From: Microvirga sp.
GTDB taxonomy: Bacteria; Pseudomonadota; Alphaproteobacteria; Rhizobiales; Beijerinckiaceae
Direction: 5' to 3'
Length of the DNA stretch: 64,000 nucleotides
Assembly (NCBI RefSeq): GCF_014699075.1
Contig: NZ_JACXAB010000007.1
Coordinates: 62,001-126,000, forward strand
Shown: piece after piece, positions 10,349 through 18,140 of the stretch
Numbering within the stretch: the stretch's first letter is position 1
Layout: each line of letters starts with the position of its first letter
Notes under the pieces: model-generated
Databases searched by the model: none
The model's input: only the letters and a program-made list of their open reading frames with translations
Told to the model about the DNA's origin: nothing
Position numbers and translations under genes: made by a program

Positions 10349-12138
10349 GCGTGCGCCGACACCTTCACGCGCTTCGGCGGCTCGTCCGGAGCCATGAACT
10401 GTGCCCTGGCCAACTCCGCGAAGCGTCCGCCCTTCGCCACGAGTTCGTCGAAGGTGCCGCTTTCGATGACGCGCCCCTGATCGAACACGAGGATGCGGTT
10501 GGCATTGCGGATCGTGGCGAGGCGATGCGCGATCACGAAGGTGGTGCGCCCCTTCATAACCTCGTCGAGGGCCAGCTGCAGCTTGCGCTCGGTGGCGGCG
10601 TCCAACGCGCTCGTTGCCTCGTCGAGGATCAGGATCGGCGGGTTCTTCAACAGCGCGCGGGCGATCGACAGGCGCTGGCGCTCGCCGCCCGACAGGGAGC
10701 GCCCGCGCTCGCCGATCACCGTATCGAGGCCATCCGTCTGTCGTGCAATGAACTCGATGGCCTGCGCCCGCTCCAGCGCCTCGATCATCTCCGCATCCGT
10801 CGCGTCCGAGCGGCCGACCTGCAGGTTCTCGCGGATGGTGCGGGCAAACAGCATCGGCTCCTGGAACACCACACCGATGTTGCGGCGGAGCGACGACAAC
10901 GTCACATCGCGGATGTCGAGACCATCGATGCGAATGCAGCCCGATTGCGGATCGAAGGCGCGATGCAGGAGGCCGAGCGTGGTCGACTTGCCGGAGCCGG
11001 TGGCGCCCACCAGCGCGACGTTTTCTCCCTCGTGGACGGTAAAGGACACGTCCTGCACGGCGGAGCGCTTGCCGTCATAGGAGAAGCTGACATTGTCGAA
11101 GACCACGTCGCCCTTATAGCGCTCCACGTTCCTGGCGTTGTGCCGGTCGTGCACGACCGGCGCCGTGTCGAGGATCTCGAAGAATTCCTGCAGCTTCGGC
11201 GCCTGCATGAAGAGCTGATTGATGAAGCTCACGGCCTGCTCCAGCCGGCCGATCAGCATGGTGGCCATGCTCATGAACATGACGATCTCGCCGATGGTGG
11301 CAAGCCCGTTCAGGTGCAGCCACGTGCCGAGCAGGAAGATCGCCGTGACCGTGATGGTGGCAGACGCCCGCGACGCAACGGCGGCGATGGCCCACCAGGA
11401 CAGAACCGGGTTCTGAGCCTGGAGCAGCTGGTGGATGATGGTTCTGAGCGAGCGCGTCTCAGCCTCGACGCGGGTGAAGGACTGGATGACCGGCACATTG
11501 CCGAGCGCGTCGGAGGCATGCTCTGCGAGATTGGAGTGGTAGCGCTCGACGGAGCCCTGCAGCGTTTCGGTCTTGCGCAGGACCACAGCGGTCAGCACCG
11601 CAAACACGGCGACGAGCGCAACGAGCAGGAGACCGAGGCGCCAGTTCAGGAACACGGTGAGCGGCAGCAGCACGACAAGCGCGATCAGGGCGGACATGTG
11701 CTCGCGGAAGAAGCCGAGCCACAGCCAGGACATGGCGCCCGAGCCGTCCAGCATCACCTTCAGGACGCGGCCCGAATGGGTGGAGGTGTGGAACGCGAGC
11801 GGCAATTCGAGCACGTGCTCGAAGTAGTTCGCCACCACGGCGAGGCGCCGGCGATGGGCGAGCCGGTCCGCATGCAGCGCCACGAGGGCGCCGGCCCCGA
11901 TGGAGAACATGCCGAAAGCCACCCAAGCGAGGATCAGCGGCATCAGGACCCCGAAGGTGACGGGCGGCGTGCCCGGCAGCTGGCCGCGGGTGAGCACGTC
12001 GATGATGCGGCCGAACAGGATCGGCTCGGCGAAGGCGGAAATCGCCAGTGCCACATTGGCAAGCGCCAGCAGGGCGCCGACCCGGATGTCGGACCCGAGC
12101 TCGCCGAGAACACGGATGTAAAGCCTGATCAGCCGCAT
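10345..12138 (-). CDS. ndvA: Cyclic beta-1,2-glucan-type ABC exporter (NdvA/ChvA family)
   Basis: Inner-membrane ABC half-transporter of 597 residues, the size of NdvA/ChvA. The N-terminal six-helix exporter domain covers about 20-310, and the nucleotide-binding domain has Walker [10 protein letters not shown], signature [13 protein letters not shown], Walker [13 protein letters not shown] and an H-loop histidine. The start [15 protein letters not shown] at 12138 follows an AGGA site. The frame further upstream is basic and not family-like. NdvA proteins export periplasmic cyclic glucans involved in osmoadaptation and host interaction. No glucan synthase (ndvB) is present here, so the substrate is inferred from family resemblance. 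Confidence 0.87.
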   Translation of the reverse strand: MRLIRLYIRVLGELGSDIRVGALLALANVALAISAFAEPILFGRIIDVLTRGQLPGTPPVTFGVLMPLILAWVAFGMFSIGAGALVALHADRLAHRRRLAVVANYFEHVLELPLAFHTSTHSGRVLKVMLDGSGAMSWLWLGFFREHMSALIALVVLLPLTVFLNWRLGLLLVALVAVFAVLTAVVLRKTETLQGSVERYHSNLAEHASDALGNVPVIQSFTRVEAETRSLRTIIHQLLQAQNPVLSWWAIAAVASRASATITVTAIFLLGTWLHLNGLATIGEIVMFMSMATMLIGRLEQAVSFINQLFMQAPKLQEFFEILDTAPVVHDRHNARNVERYKGDVVFDNVSFSYDGKRSAVQDVSFTVHEGENVALVGATGSGKSTTLGLLHRAFDPQSGCIRIDGLDIRDVTLSSLRRNIGVVFQEPMLFARTIRENLQVGRSDATDAEMIEALERAQAIEFIARQTDGLDTVIGERGRSLSGGERQRLSIARALLKNPPILILDEATSALDAATERKLQLALDEVMKGRTTFVIAHRLATIRNANRILVFDQGRVIESGTFDELVAKGGRFAELARAQFMAPDEPPKRVKVSAHA

Positions 12139-12231
12139 GCGGATTATCCTGGCGACGGGAGGGACCTTAGGACGAAAACTCCGCTCCCGATAGAGAGTTG
12201 CGTACCTCCGGAGCATGGCGCCCGCATCGCG

Positions 12232-14202
12232 TCATTCTCCCGGGGCATGAGCCGGCCGCAGCCTCCGCCTGAAGCGGCCGATCCATTTCGGTCCCAGCTT
12301 CGGCTTTGAGTGACGCACCGGCCGCGCGAGAAGAACGGCGCCTTCGCTGGTCTTGCGGATGTGCAGGGTGCGGGTGTGGAACTCCTCCAGGCCCGGACGG
12401 TGCCCGATGGAGAGCACGCTGGCGCCCTTCAGCTCGTTCTCGAACAGCGCCAGCATGGAGGCCTGGTTCTCCTCGTCGAGAGCCGAGGTCGCCTCGTCCA
12501 TGAACACCCATTGCGGCTTGTGCAGGATCACCCGGGCGAAGGCCACCCGCTGCTGCTGTCCGAGCGACAGGCTCCGGTCCCAGCGCTCGTGCCGGTCGAG
12601 CATGTCGAGGAATTCGCCGAGGCCGCAGCGCTCGAGCGCCGCCCGCACGTCGTTGTCGTCAAAGGTGTCGGGCGAGGCCGGATAGCTGATGGCCGCCCGC
12701 AAGGTTCCCAACGGCAGGTAGGGACGCTGCGGCAGGAACATCATCTGCTCGGGCTTCGGAACGCGGACCTTGCCGGAGCCCCAGGGCCAGAGGCCGGAGA
12801 TGGCGCGGAAGAGCGTGCTCTTGCCGGCTCCCGATTCACCCATGATCAGCACGCGCTCGTCGGGCTTGATCTCGGCCGTCGCGTCCTCGATCAGAATGCT
12901 GCCGTCGTTGAGCGCGATCGACACGCCCTCGAAGCTGAGCCAGCCTTTCGGATGCGGGGCGATGTCAATGCGGCGGTTCTCGGCCGCGACCTCATCGAGA
13001 TCGAGAGCCGCCTGGCGGAAGGTGGCCACGCGCAGCACCGCCGAGCGCCAGTCGGCGATCTTCGGGAAATTGTCGACGAAGTAGCGCAGGGCCGACTGCA
13101 CCTGATTGAAGGCGCCCACCACCATCATCATCTCGCCGAAGGAGAGGCGCCCGGCAAAATAGTCCGGCGCGGCCGCCAGGATCGGCACCACGATGGCGAG
13201 CCAGCCATAGCCCGACGTGATCCAGGTGAGCCGGGCCAAGCCGCTGGAGAGGCGCCGCGAGGCCTTCAGCACAGCCTCGACGAACTCGTCCAGGCTGCGG
13301 CGCTCGTCCGGCTCGCCGTTGTAGAGCGCAACGCTCTCCGCGCTCTCGTTCACACGCACGAGTGCGAAACGCAGATCCGCCTCGCGGGCATAGCGTTCGG
13401 TGTTGAGCCGGATCAGCGGCCGGCCGACGAGCCAGGTGAGGCCCGACCCGATGCCCGCATAACCCACGGCCACCCACACCATGTAGCCGGGGATCGTGAT
13501 GGCGTTGCCGGCAATCGTGAAGGTGACGGGGCTCGACAGCCCCCAGAGAACGCCGATGAAGCTGACGAGCAGCAGAAGCGCCTGCAGCATGCCGACCCCG
13601 AGCTCCGTCGAGAGTTCGGAGAACAGGCGACAATCCTCCTGCATGCGCTGGTCGGGCTGCGACCCGCTCTTGCCCATGAAGCCGAGCTGATAGGCGTGGT
13701 TGGGCCTGAGCCAGAGATCGAGCAGAACTTGGGTGAGGCGCTCTCGGAGGCGGATTTTGAGCCGCTCCTGCAGCCATGTCTGCGCCACAACGAGCGCAAG
13801 CAGGACGACCACGATCACCAGAAAGACGAGGAGCTGGTCGAAGAACGCCGAGGTGGCGCGCTTCTCCACCGCGTCGAAGAAGGCGCCGTTCCACTGGTTC
13901 AGCCGCACCTGACCGAACATGTTGCCGATGAGGACCACGAGAATGGCCAGGGAGAGCCGCAGCATGGGCCAGCCCTTGCGGCCCCGGAGCATGTCGCGAA
14001 AAAGCGCATAGAGCTCCCGGCCGATGCTGGGCTTCGCCTCGGAGAGGGCATCGTCAGGATGGTGCGGGTCGGGCTCGTGCGCGGCGGCTTTCTTGGCTTC
14101 CTTGGCCAACGTGTTGTCCTGGCCGGGACCGACTTCCTGCTCACGTCCTGTCGCCGGCGGCGGGGGCACTTGTCTGCCCAATTTCGGGTCGTAGTCCGGC
14201 AT
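12232..14202 (-). CDS. SbmA/BacA-like ABC transporter (fused permease and ATPase)
   Basis: 656-residue membrane protein. After ~75 polar residues comes an SbmA/BacA-type transmembrane domain (about 80-400), then an ATPase domain with Walker A MGESGAGKST, signature LSLGQQQRVAFAR and Walker [15 protein letters not shown]. This fused architecture (Rv1819c/YddA/ExsE-like) is linked in other bacteria to very-long-chain fatty acid, peptide or corrinoid transport; which one applies here is open. It lies about 90 bases upstream of, and on the same strand as, the NdvA-like gene. Confidence 0.88.
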   Translation of the reverse strand: MPDYDPKLGRQVPPPPATGREQEVGPGQDNTLAKEAKKAAAHEPDPHHPDDALSEAKPSIGRELYALFRDMLRGRKGWPMLRLSLAILVVLIGNMFGQVRLNQWNGAFFDAVEKRATSAFFDQLLVFLVIVVVLLALVVAQTWLQERLKIRLRERLTQVLLDLWLRPNHAYQLGFMGKSGSQPDQRMQEDCRLFSELSTELGVGMLQALLLLVSFIGVLWGLSSPVTFTIAGNAITIPGYMVWVAVGYAGIGSGLTWLVGRPLIRLNTERYAREADLRFALVRVNESAESVALYNGEPDERRSLDEFVEAVLKASRRLSSGLARLTWITSGYGWLAIVVPILAAAPDYFAGRLSFGEMMMVVGAFNQVQSALRYFVDNFPKIADWRSAVLRVATFRQAALDLDEVAAENRRIDIAPHPKGWLSFEGVSIALNDGSILIEDATAEIKPDERVLIMGESGAGKSTLFRAISGLWPWGSGKVRVPKPEQMMFLPQRPYLPLGTLRAAISYPASPDTFDDNDVRAALERCGLGEFLDMLDRHERWDRSLSLGQQQRVAFARVILHKPQWVFMDEATSALDEENQASMLALFENELKGASVLSIGHRPGLEEFHTRTLHIRKTSEGAVLLARPVRHSKPKLGPKWIGRFRRRLRPAHAPGE

Positions 14203-14303
14203 GTTACGAAACGCGCACTCGTTAAGCTTGAGAGTTCCTCAAGCTAAAGCCCGCTAACATGGGTTAAGTTCCGGAGCCCGCCGTCTCAGACTGTCGCAGG
14301 CGA

Positions 14304-14801
14304 TCAGCGCTTCTCAGCCGCGACGGCCAGGGCCCAGTAGACCTTGTACTTGGAGTTCGGCGCATAGGCCGTGGCGATGCCGATCCGGGTCGCTCTGGAA
14401 TCGAGAAGCACCCGGTTGTGCGACGGGCTCTCGCGCCAGCCGGAGAAGGCCTCGGCCAGGGTGTGATAGCCGGCGGAGAGGTTTGCGGCCGGCTGGGCAA
14501 AGCCCGTGGAGGCAAGCCGCGCCTTGAAGCTGTCGGCGGAGCTGGGCCTGTCGGCCCGCGCCATGGCGTCGGCCTCCGCCTGGGCCGCAGCCTGGAGATC
14601 CGGGTCGAGGGCCAGGGGGCGCAGGCCGTTGTTGCCGCGATAGGCGCTGATCATGTCGCGCGCCATGGCGGCATCCACTTGCGCATCCGCCTTGGCCATG
14701 GAGATGTAGAAGCTCGGGGTCTGGCTCCGGGGGACGGGCTTCTCGCTCTGGCAGGCGGCCACGGCGAGGGCGGACAGGCTGATGAGGATGAGACGCTTCA
14801 T
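14304..14801 (-). CDS. CAP (SCP/PR-1-like) domain lipoprotein
   Basis: 165 residues. The N-terminal MKRLILISLSALAVAACQS is a lipoprotein signal with a plausible lipobox (LAVAAC). The rest is a compact CAP domain with ISAYRGNNGLRPLALDPDL, the AQAEADAMA helix and FSGWRESPSHNRVLL. The usual His near the front of the domain is not obvious. Bacterial CAP proteins act in the envelope with poorly known activities. The ATG overlaps the stop of the upstream mechanosensitive-channel gene (ATGA), so the two are coupled. Confidence 0.85.
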   Translation of the reverse strand: MKRLILISLSALAVAACQSEKPVPRSQTPSFYISMAKADAQVDAAMARDMISAYRGNNGLRPLALDPDLQAAAQAEADAMARADRPSSADSFKARLASTGFAQPAANLSAGYHTLAEAFSGWRESPSHNRVLLDSRATRIGIATAYAPNSKYKVYWALAVAAEKR

Positions 14802-17323
14802 GCGGGCGTCTTATCCTTGAGAAGGGTTAAGGTTTCGTCCTCTTTGTCCTCGACCTTGGGCGCTTTCTCCTCCGGCTCCTCAGGCTCGGGAGCCGGTGCG
14901 GGCGCAGGAGCCCCGATGCCGGCCTTGCGCAGGCCACGGAAGATATCGAAATAGAGCTCGCTCGACACGCGCGCGGCCGCATCGATGTCATCGACGAAGC
15001 AGACGAGGTCGAAGTCGATGGTGTTTTCCGTCACCTTCTTGAACAGCACGCGCGGATTGGGCTCGCTCATCACCTCCCGGTGGGCAAGAGCGGCCTTTCG
15101 CATGATCTCCGCCACGTGATCCGGATCGGACGCGCGGGGCACCGGAACCGACACGAGCACGCGCCCCACGCGGTCGTTGCGCACGCGATTGCGCACGATG
15201 CCGGAGATCAGGTTCGAGTTCGGCACGATCAGCATCGAGCGGTCGAAGGCCTGGATCTCGGTGGAGCGCACGTTGATCCGGCGCACATAGCCCTCGCCGT
15301 CGCCCACCACCACGAGATCGCCCACGCGGATCGGGCGCTCCCACAGCAGGATCAGGCCGGAGATGAAGTTGTTGACGATGGATTGCAGGCCGAAACCGAT
15401 ACCCACCGACAGCGCACCGGCCACGATGGTGAGCCGCTCCAGGCTCAGGCCCAGATAGGTGAAGGCCACCACGCCCGCCGTGATGATGCCCACATAGCCC
15501 GCCGCCGTGCGGATCGAGTTGCGCAGGCCCGCATCGAGATCGGTGGCCGGCAGGAACGTGTTGTCGAGCCAGCGCTGAATGATGCGGGTGATGGTGAAGC
15601 CCCCTGCGAACAGCAGGGCGGCGATCAGGATCGACGACAGCGAGATCGTCACGTCGCCTACATTGAAGCCGAAGAACAGGGCCCGGAGCGAGCCCGTCAC
15701 GTCGGTCGATTCGATGCCCCAGGGCAGCAGCACGAGCAGGATGGCGATGATGATCAGCGCAAGGCGCGCAACGCCGCTCACCAGAATGCCGATCTGCTCG
15801 AGCGAACGGCGGCGCAGGCCCGTATTGGCCTGGAGCGTCGTGGCAATCCGGCTCTGGCCGCGCAGGGAGCCGCCGATGAACTCGTCGGCGAAAGCGATGC
15901 CCAGCACCAGCAGGGCGATGATGATGGAGATTCCCACCGCCTGATCGACCAGGAAGGACGCCAGGGCGATGTAGCCGCCCACCACGCTGCCGATGATCAG
16001 GGCGACGATGAACCAGCCGAGGCTGCGCAGGGGGCCGCCGATATCGACCTCCTGCGGGACATAGGGCCCGAGGCAGGCCTCGTCCTGCGACTCGCGGGTC
16101 GCGAACCGCCGGAGAAGCTCGGCGAAGACCAGAGCCGCCGCGAGGGCAAAGACCGCCCGGGTGATCACCGTGATCGGCAGCGCCGCCGCAATGGCCTTGT
16201 TGAAGGCCTCGATCACCTTGCCGACGACCATGACCGTCGAGAGGGTGATGGAGAAGCTCATGATCCGGGTGGCGGAGGCATCCCGCACCGGGATCAGCCG
16301 CCACGAGGTATGATCCGGCGCCAGGATGGCGTCGATCAGGGCCCGCACGAAGGCGATGAAGGCAAGCCCACTGAGCATGGCCCTGCCCACCTGCTCCAGC
16401 CGGGGCGGCACCACATCGGCGGAATCGAAGGCCACCCAGACGATCCAGCTTCCGGCAATGGCCGGGCCCGCCCCGAGAACGAGAACGCCGAGCGCCGCCA
16501 GCAGGCGGCTGCGCCGGGACGGATCGTTGATGGCCCGGTCGCGACGCACGAGTCGGGGCGCGATGGAGCGGCGGCCGACATAGAGCGCGATCGCCGCCCC
16601 GATGGCCAGCCCGAGAAGGAGCAGGACACCCAGGGTTGCGCTGCGCCGGAGCTGCTCCAGGGCATCCTCGGCGATGATGCCCAGCGCCCGGAACTCCCGC
16701 GGAACCGCCTGCACCACATTCATCCAGAGGCTCGGACTGAACAGGCCGTCGCTCTGCTCGAACAGGGCGCGGGTGAAGCCCGTCCGGCGCAGGTCTCCGA
16801 TCTGCGTGCTCAGCTGCTCGGCTTGCACCAGCAGGGCACGGCCGAGGCGCTGGGTCTCATCCAGCTCCGCAACAGCGGCCTCGCGCTCCGCGCGGTCCCG
16901 GGCCACGTCGGCGCTCTCCTCGGGCTGGCCCTTCTCGGGCTTGGGGCCGAGCTGCGACAGGCGCTGCTTGCTGGCCTCCAACCTCGGGGTCTGCTCGTCC
17001 ACGACGGCCCGGATATCGGCGATGATCGGCTCGATCTGCTGGCGGATGTTCTGCAGATCCGTGTCGGACATGGTCCGGCCCTGGATCGCCGCCTCCTTCT
17101 GGTCGAGGTCGGCCTTGTAGCCGTCGAGCTTGGCGCGGGCGGCCTTGGTTTCCGCTGAAATCGTCGCGGGAGCAGGAGCCGCCTGAGGCTGCGGTTGAGC
17201 CGGCGCTTGCGCCTGAGGATTGGGAGCAGTCTGTACGGGCTGCGCATCGGACGTGCCGCCGGTGGCCATCGCCAGCACGATCACGGCGGCCCCGAAGAGC
17301 CGCTTGAGGCCAATACTCATCAT
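14798..17323 (-). CDS. Large MscS-family mechanosensitive channel (DUF3772 type)
   Basis: 841 residues if translation starts at the ATG at 17323 (a second ATG follows immediately). A signal peptide (LFGAAVIVLAMATGGTSDAQ) precedes an Ala/Pro/Gln-rich stretch and a periplasmic coiled region rich in Lys/Glu (DUF3772-like). Many transmembrane segments follow, then the MscS core with the pore-helix region and VDRSM/LIVPNS beta domain (FDRSMLIVPNSNLISG). The C-terminus is a short Pro/Glu-rich tail. Such channels release osmolytes on hypo-osmotic shock. It pairs with the CAP lipoprotein downstream. Confidence 0.88.
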   Translation of the reverse strand: MMSIGLKRLFGAAVIVLAMATGGTSDAQPVQTAPNPQAQAPAQPQPQAAPAPATISAETKAARAKLDGYKADLDQKEAAIQGRTMSDTDLQNIRQQIEPIIADIRAVVDEQTPRLEASKQRLSQLGPKPEKGQPEESADVARDRAEREAAVAELDETQRLGRALLVQAEQLSTQIGDLRRTGFTRALFEQSDGLFSPSLWMNVVQAVPREFRALGIIAEDALEQLRRSATLGVLLLLGLAIGAAIALYVGRRSIAPRLVRRDRAINDPSRRSRLLAALGVLVLGAGPAIAGSWIVWVAFDSADVVPPRLEQVGRAMLSGLAFIAFVRALIDAILAPDHTSWRLIPVRDASATRIMSFSITLSTVMVVGKVIEAFNKAIAAALPITVITRAVFALAAALVFAELLRRFATRESQDEACLGPYVPQEVDIGGPLRSLGWFIVALIIGSVVGGYIALASFLVDQAVGISIIIALLVLGIAFADEFIGGSLRGQSRIATTLQANTGLRRRSLEQIGILVSGVARLALIIIAILLVLLPWGIESTDVTGSLRALFFGFNVGDVTISLSSILIAALLFAGGFTITRIIQRWLDNTFLPATDLDAGLRNSIRTAAGYVGIITAGVVAFTYLGLSLERLTIVAGALSVGIGFGLQSIVNNFISGLILLWERPIRVGDLVVVGDGEGYVRRINVRSTEIQAFDRSMLIVPNSNLISGIVRNRVRNDRVGRVLVSVPVPRASDPDHVAEIMRKAALAHREVMSEPNPRVLFKKVTENTIDFDLVCFVDDIDAAARVSSELYFDIFRGLRKAGIGAPAPAPAPEPEEPEEKAPKVEDKEDETLTLLKDKTPA

Positions 17324-17467
17324 TCGGTCTACCCCATCGCATTCTCGGAGCATGGGACCCGTCCCGTGCTCCATTCTGCCAGCTCCGTTCGCGCAAGAAG
17401 CGTAAGCGGGCCGGTTCTTCGCGAATCATTACGGCGAAAACTCGCCGCAGGGCAGACCATGCGCAAC

Positions 17468-17502
17468 AAAAAAGCCGGGGAGGCCATGACGCCTCGCCCG
17501 AC
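17468..17502 (-). terminator. Rho-independent terminator of the small membrane protein gene
   Basis: On the minus strand an ~11-bp stem (gtcgggcgaggc pairing with gcctccccggc, one bulge) is followed by six T residues. It lies just beyond the stop of the 17522-17812 gene, in the right orientation to end its transcript. Confidence 0.7.
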
Positions 17503-17521
17503 TGCCTTTGCGGAAGCTGCG

Positions 17522-17812
17522 TTACCGCTTCGGAGGCTCGTTCGCCGAAGGCTGTGCGCCAGGCGCCGGATAGGCCGGATTCGCCGGCGCGATCCGGTTG
17601 GTGGGGTTGGCATTGGACGAACCGGTCGTGGAGCCCGTCGTGGCCGAGCGGGCTGCATCCGTGCCGGGATCGTCGGGCGAGGTCGATCCGACCCAGATCA
17701 TGTAACCGCCGACGGCAACGGCCAGCAGCAGGAGCGAGCCGATCAGGACACCCAGAACCGGGCGGCCGGAGCCTCCCTGGCGGGTGCGATCGTCGGGGAT
17801 CAGTTGAGCCAT
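17522..17812 (-). CDS. Small membrane-anchored protein, unknown function (96 aa)
   Basis: A polar N-terminus of ~18 residues (MAQLIPDDRTRQGGSG) is followed by one hydrophobic helix, about residues 19-42 (VLGVLIGSLLLLAVAVGG), and a Ser/Thr/Asn/Pro-rich periplasmic tail of ~50 residues. No catalytic motif is visible. It is a single-gene unit: a clear terminator follows, and the GH2 gene is divergent. Comparable small anchored proteins occur in Methylobacteriaceae, but I cannot name a family. Confidence 0.7.
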   Translation of the reverse strand: MAQLIPDDRTRQGGSGRPVLGVLIGSLLLLAVAVGGYMIWVGSTSPDDPGTDAARSATTGSTTGSSNANPTNRIAPANPAYPAPGAQPSANEPPKR

Positions 17813-18140
17813 CTCGAGCCTCTTTCAGTAAGGGTGTCTGTCGGGCGAGCAGCAAGGCTCGGCGTTATCAGGGCAACGCCAGATAGGAGTGGCGGTTCCT
17901 GCCAGGTCCGATCTTGGCCGTTCGGCATGCCGGGCGCCTCTGCCCGCTGGATCCAATGAAGCTTTTTCCCGTTGTCCGACATAGGCCACCAATCACGGTC
18001 AGAGACGAGGGGCCGATGGGTCGAGCGAGCGGGCGTGCACGAGGTGTCGCAGGGTGGGCAACAGCCGCCGCCGGGCTGCTCTCAGCCATGTTTTCGCCGT
18101 TTTCGAGACCCTTGGGTAATCTCTGATTCAAGGAGAGATC
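17813..18140. other. Divergent intergenic region before the GH2 gene
   Basis: 328 bases between the divergent small membrane protein gene and the GH2 gene. I see no supportable gene: the one open frame here has no family-like features. It must contain both promoters. The only element I can point to is AAGGAG about 18130-18135, ideally placed before the GH2 ATG. Confidence 0.6.

Noticed and set aside
12310..14247. 645-codon open frame antisense to the BacA-like ABC gene
   Set aside because: The minus-strand frame contains Walker A, signature and Walker B motifs, so this is a shadow.
15080..17158. 692-codon open frame antisense to the mechanosensitive channel
   Set aside because: The channel frame has signal peptide, helices and MscS motifs; the opposite frame has only Arg/Asp/His-rich low-complexity sequence.
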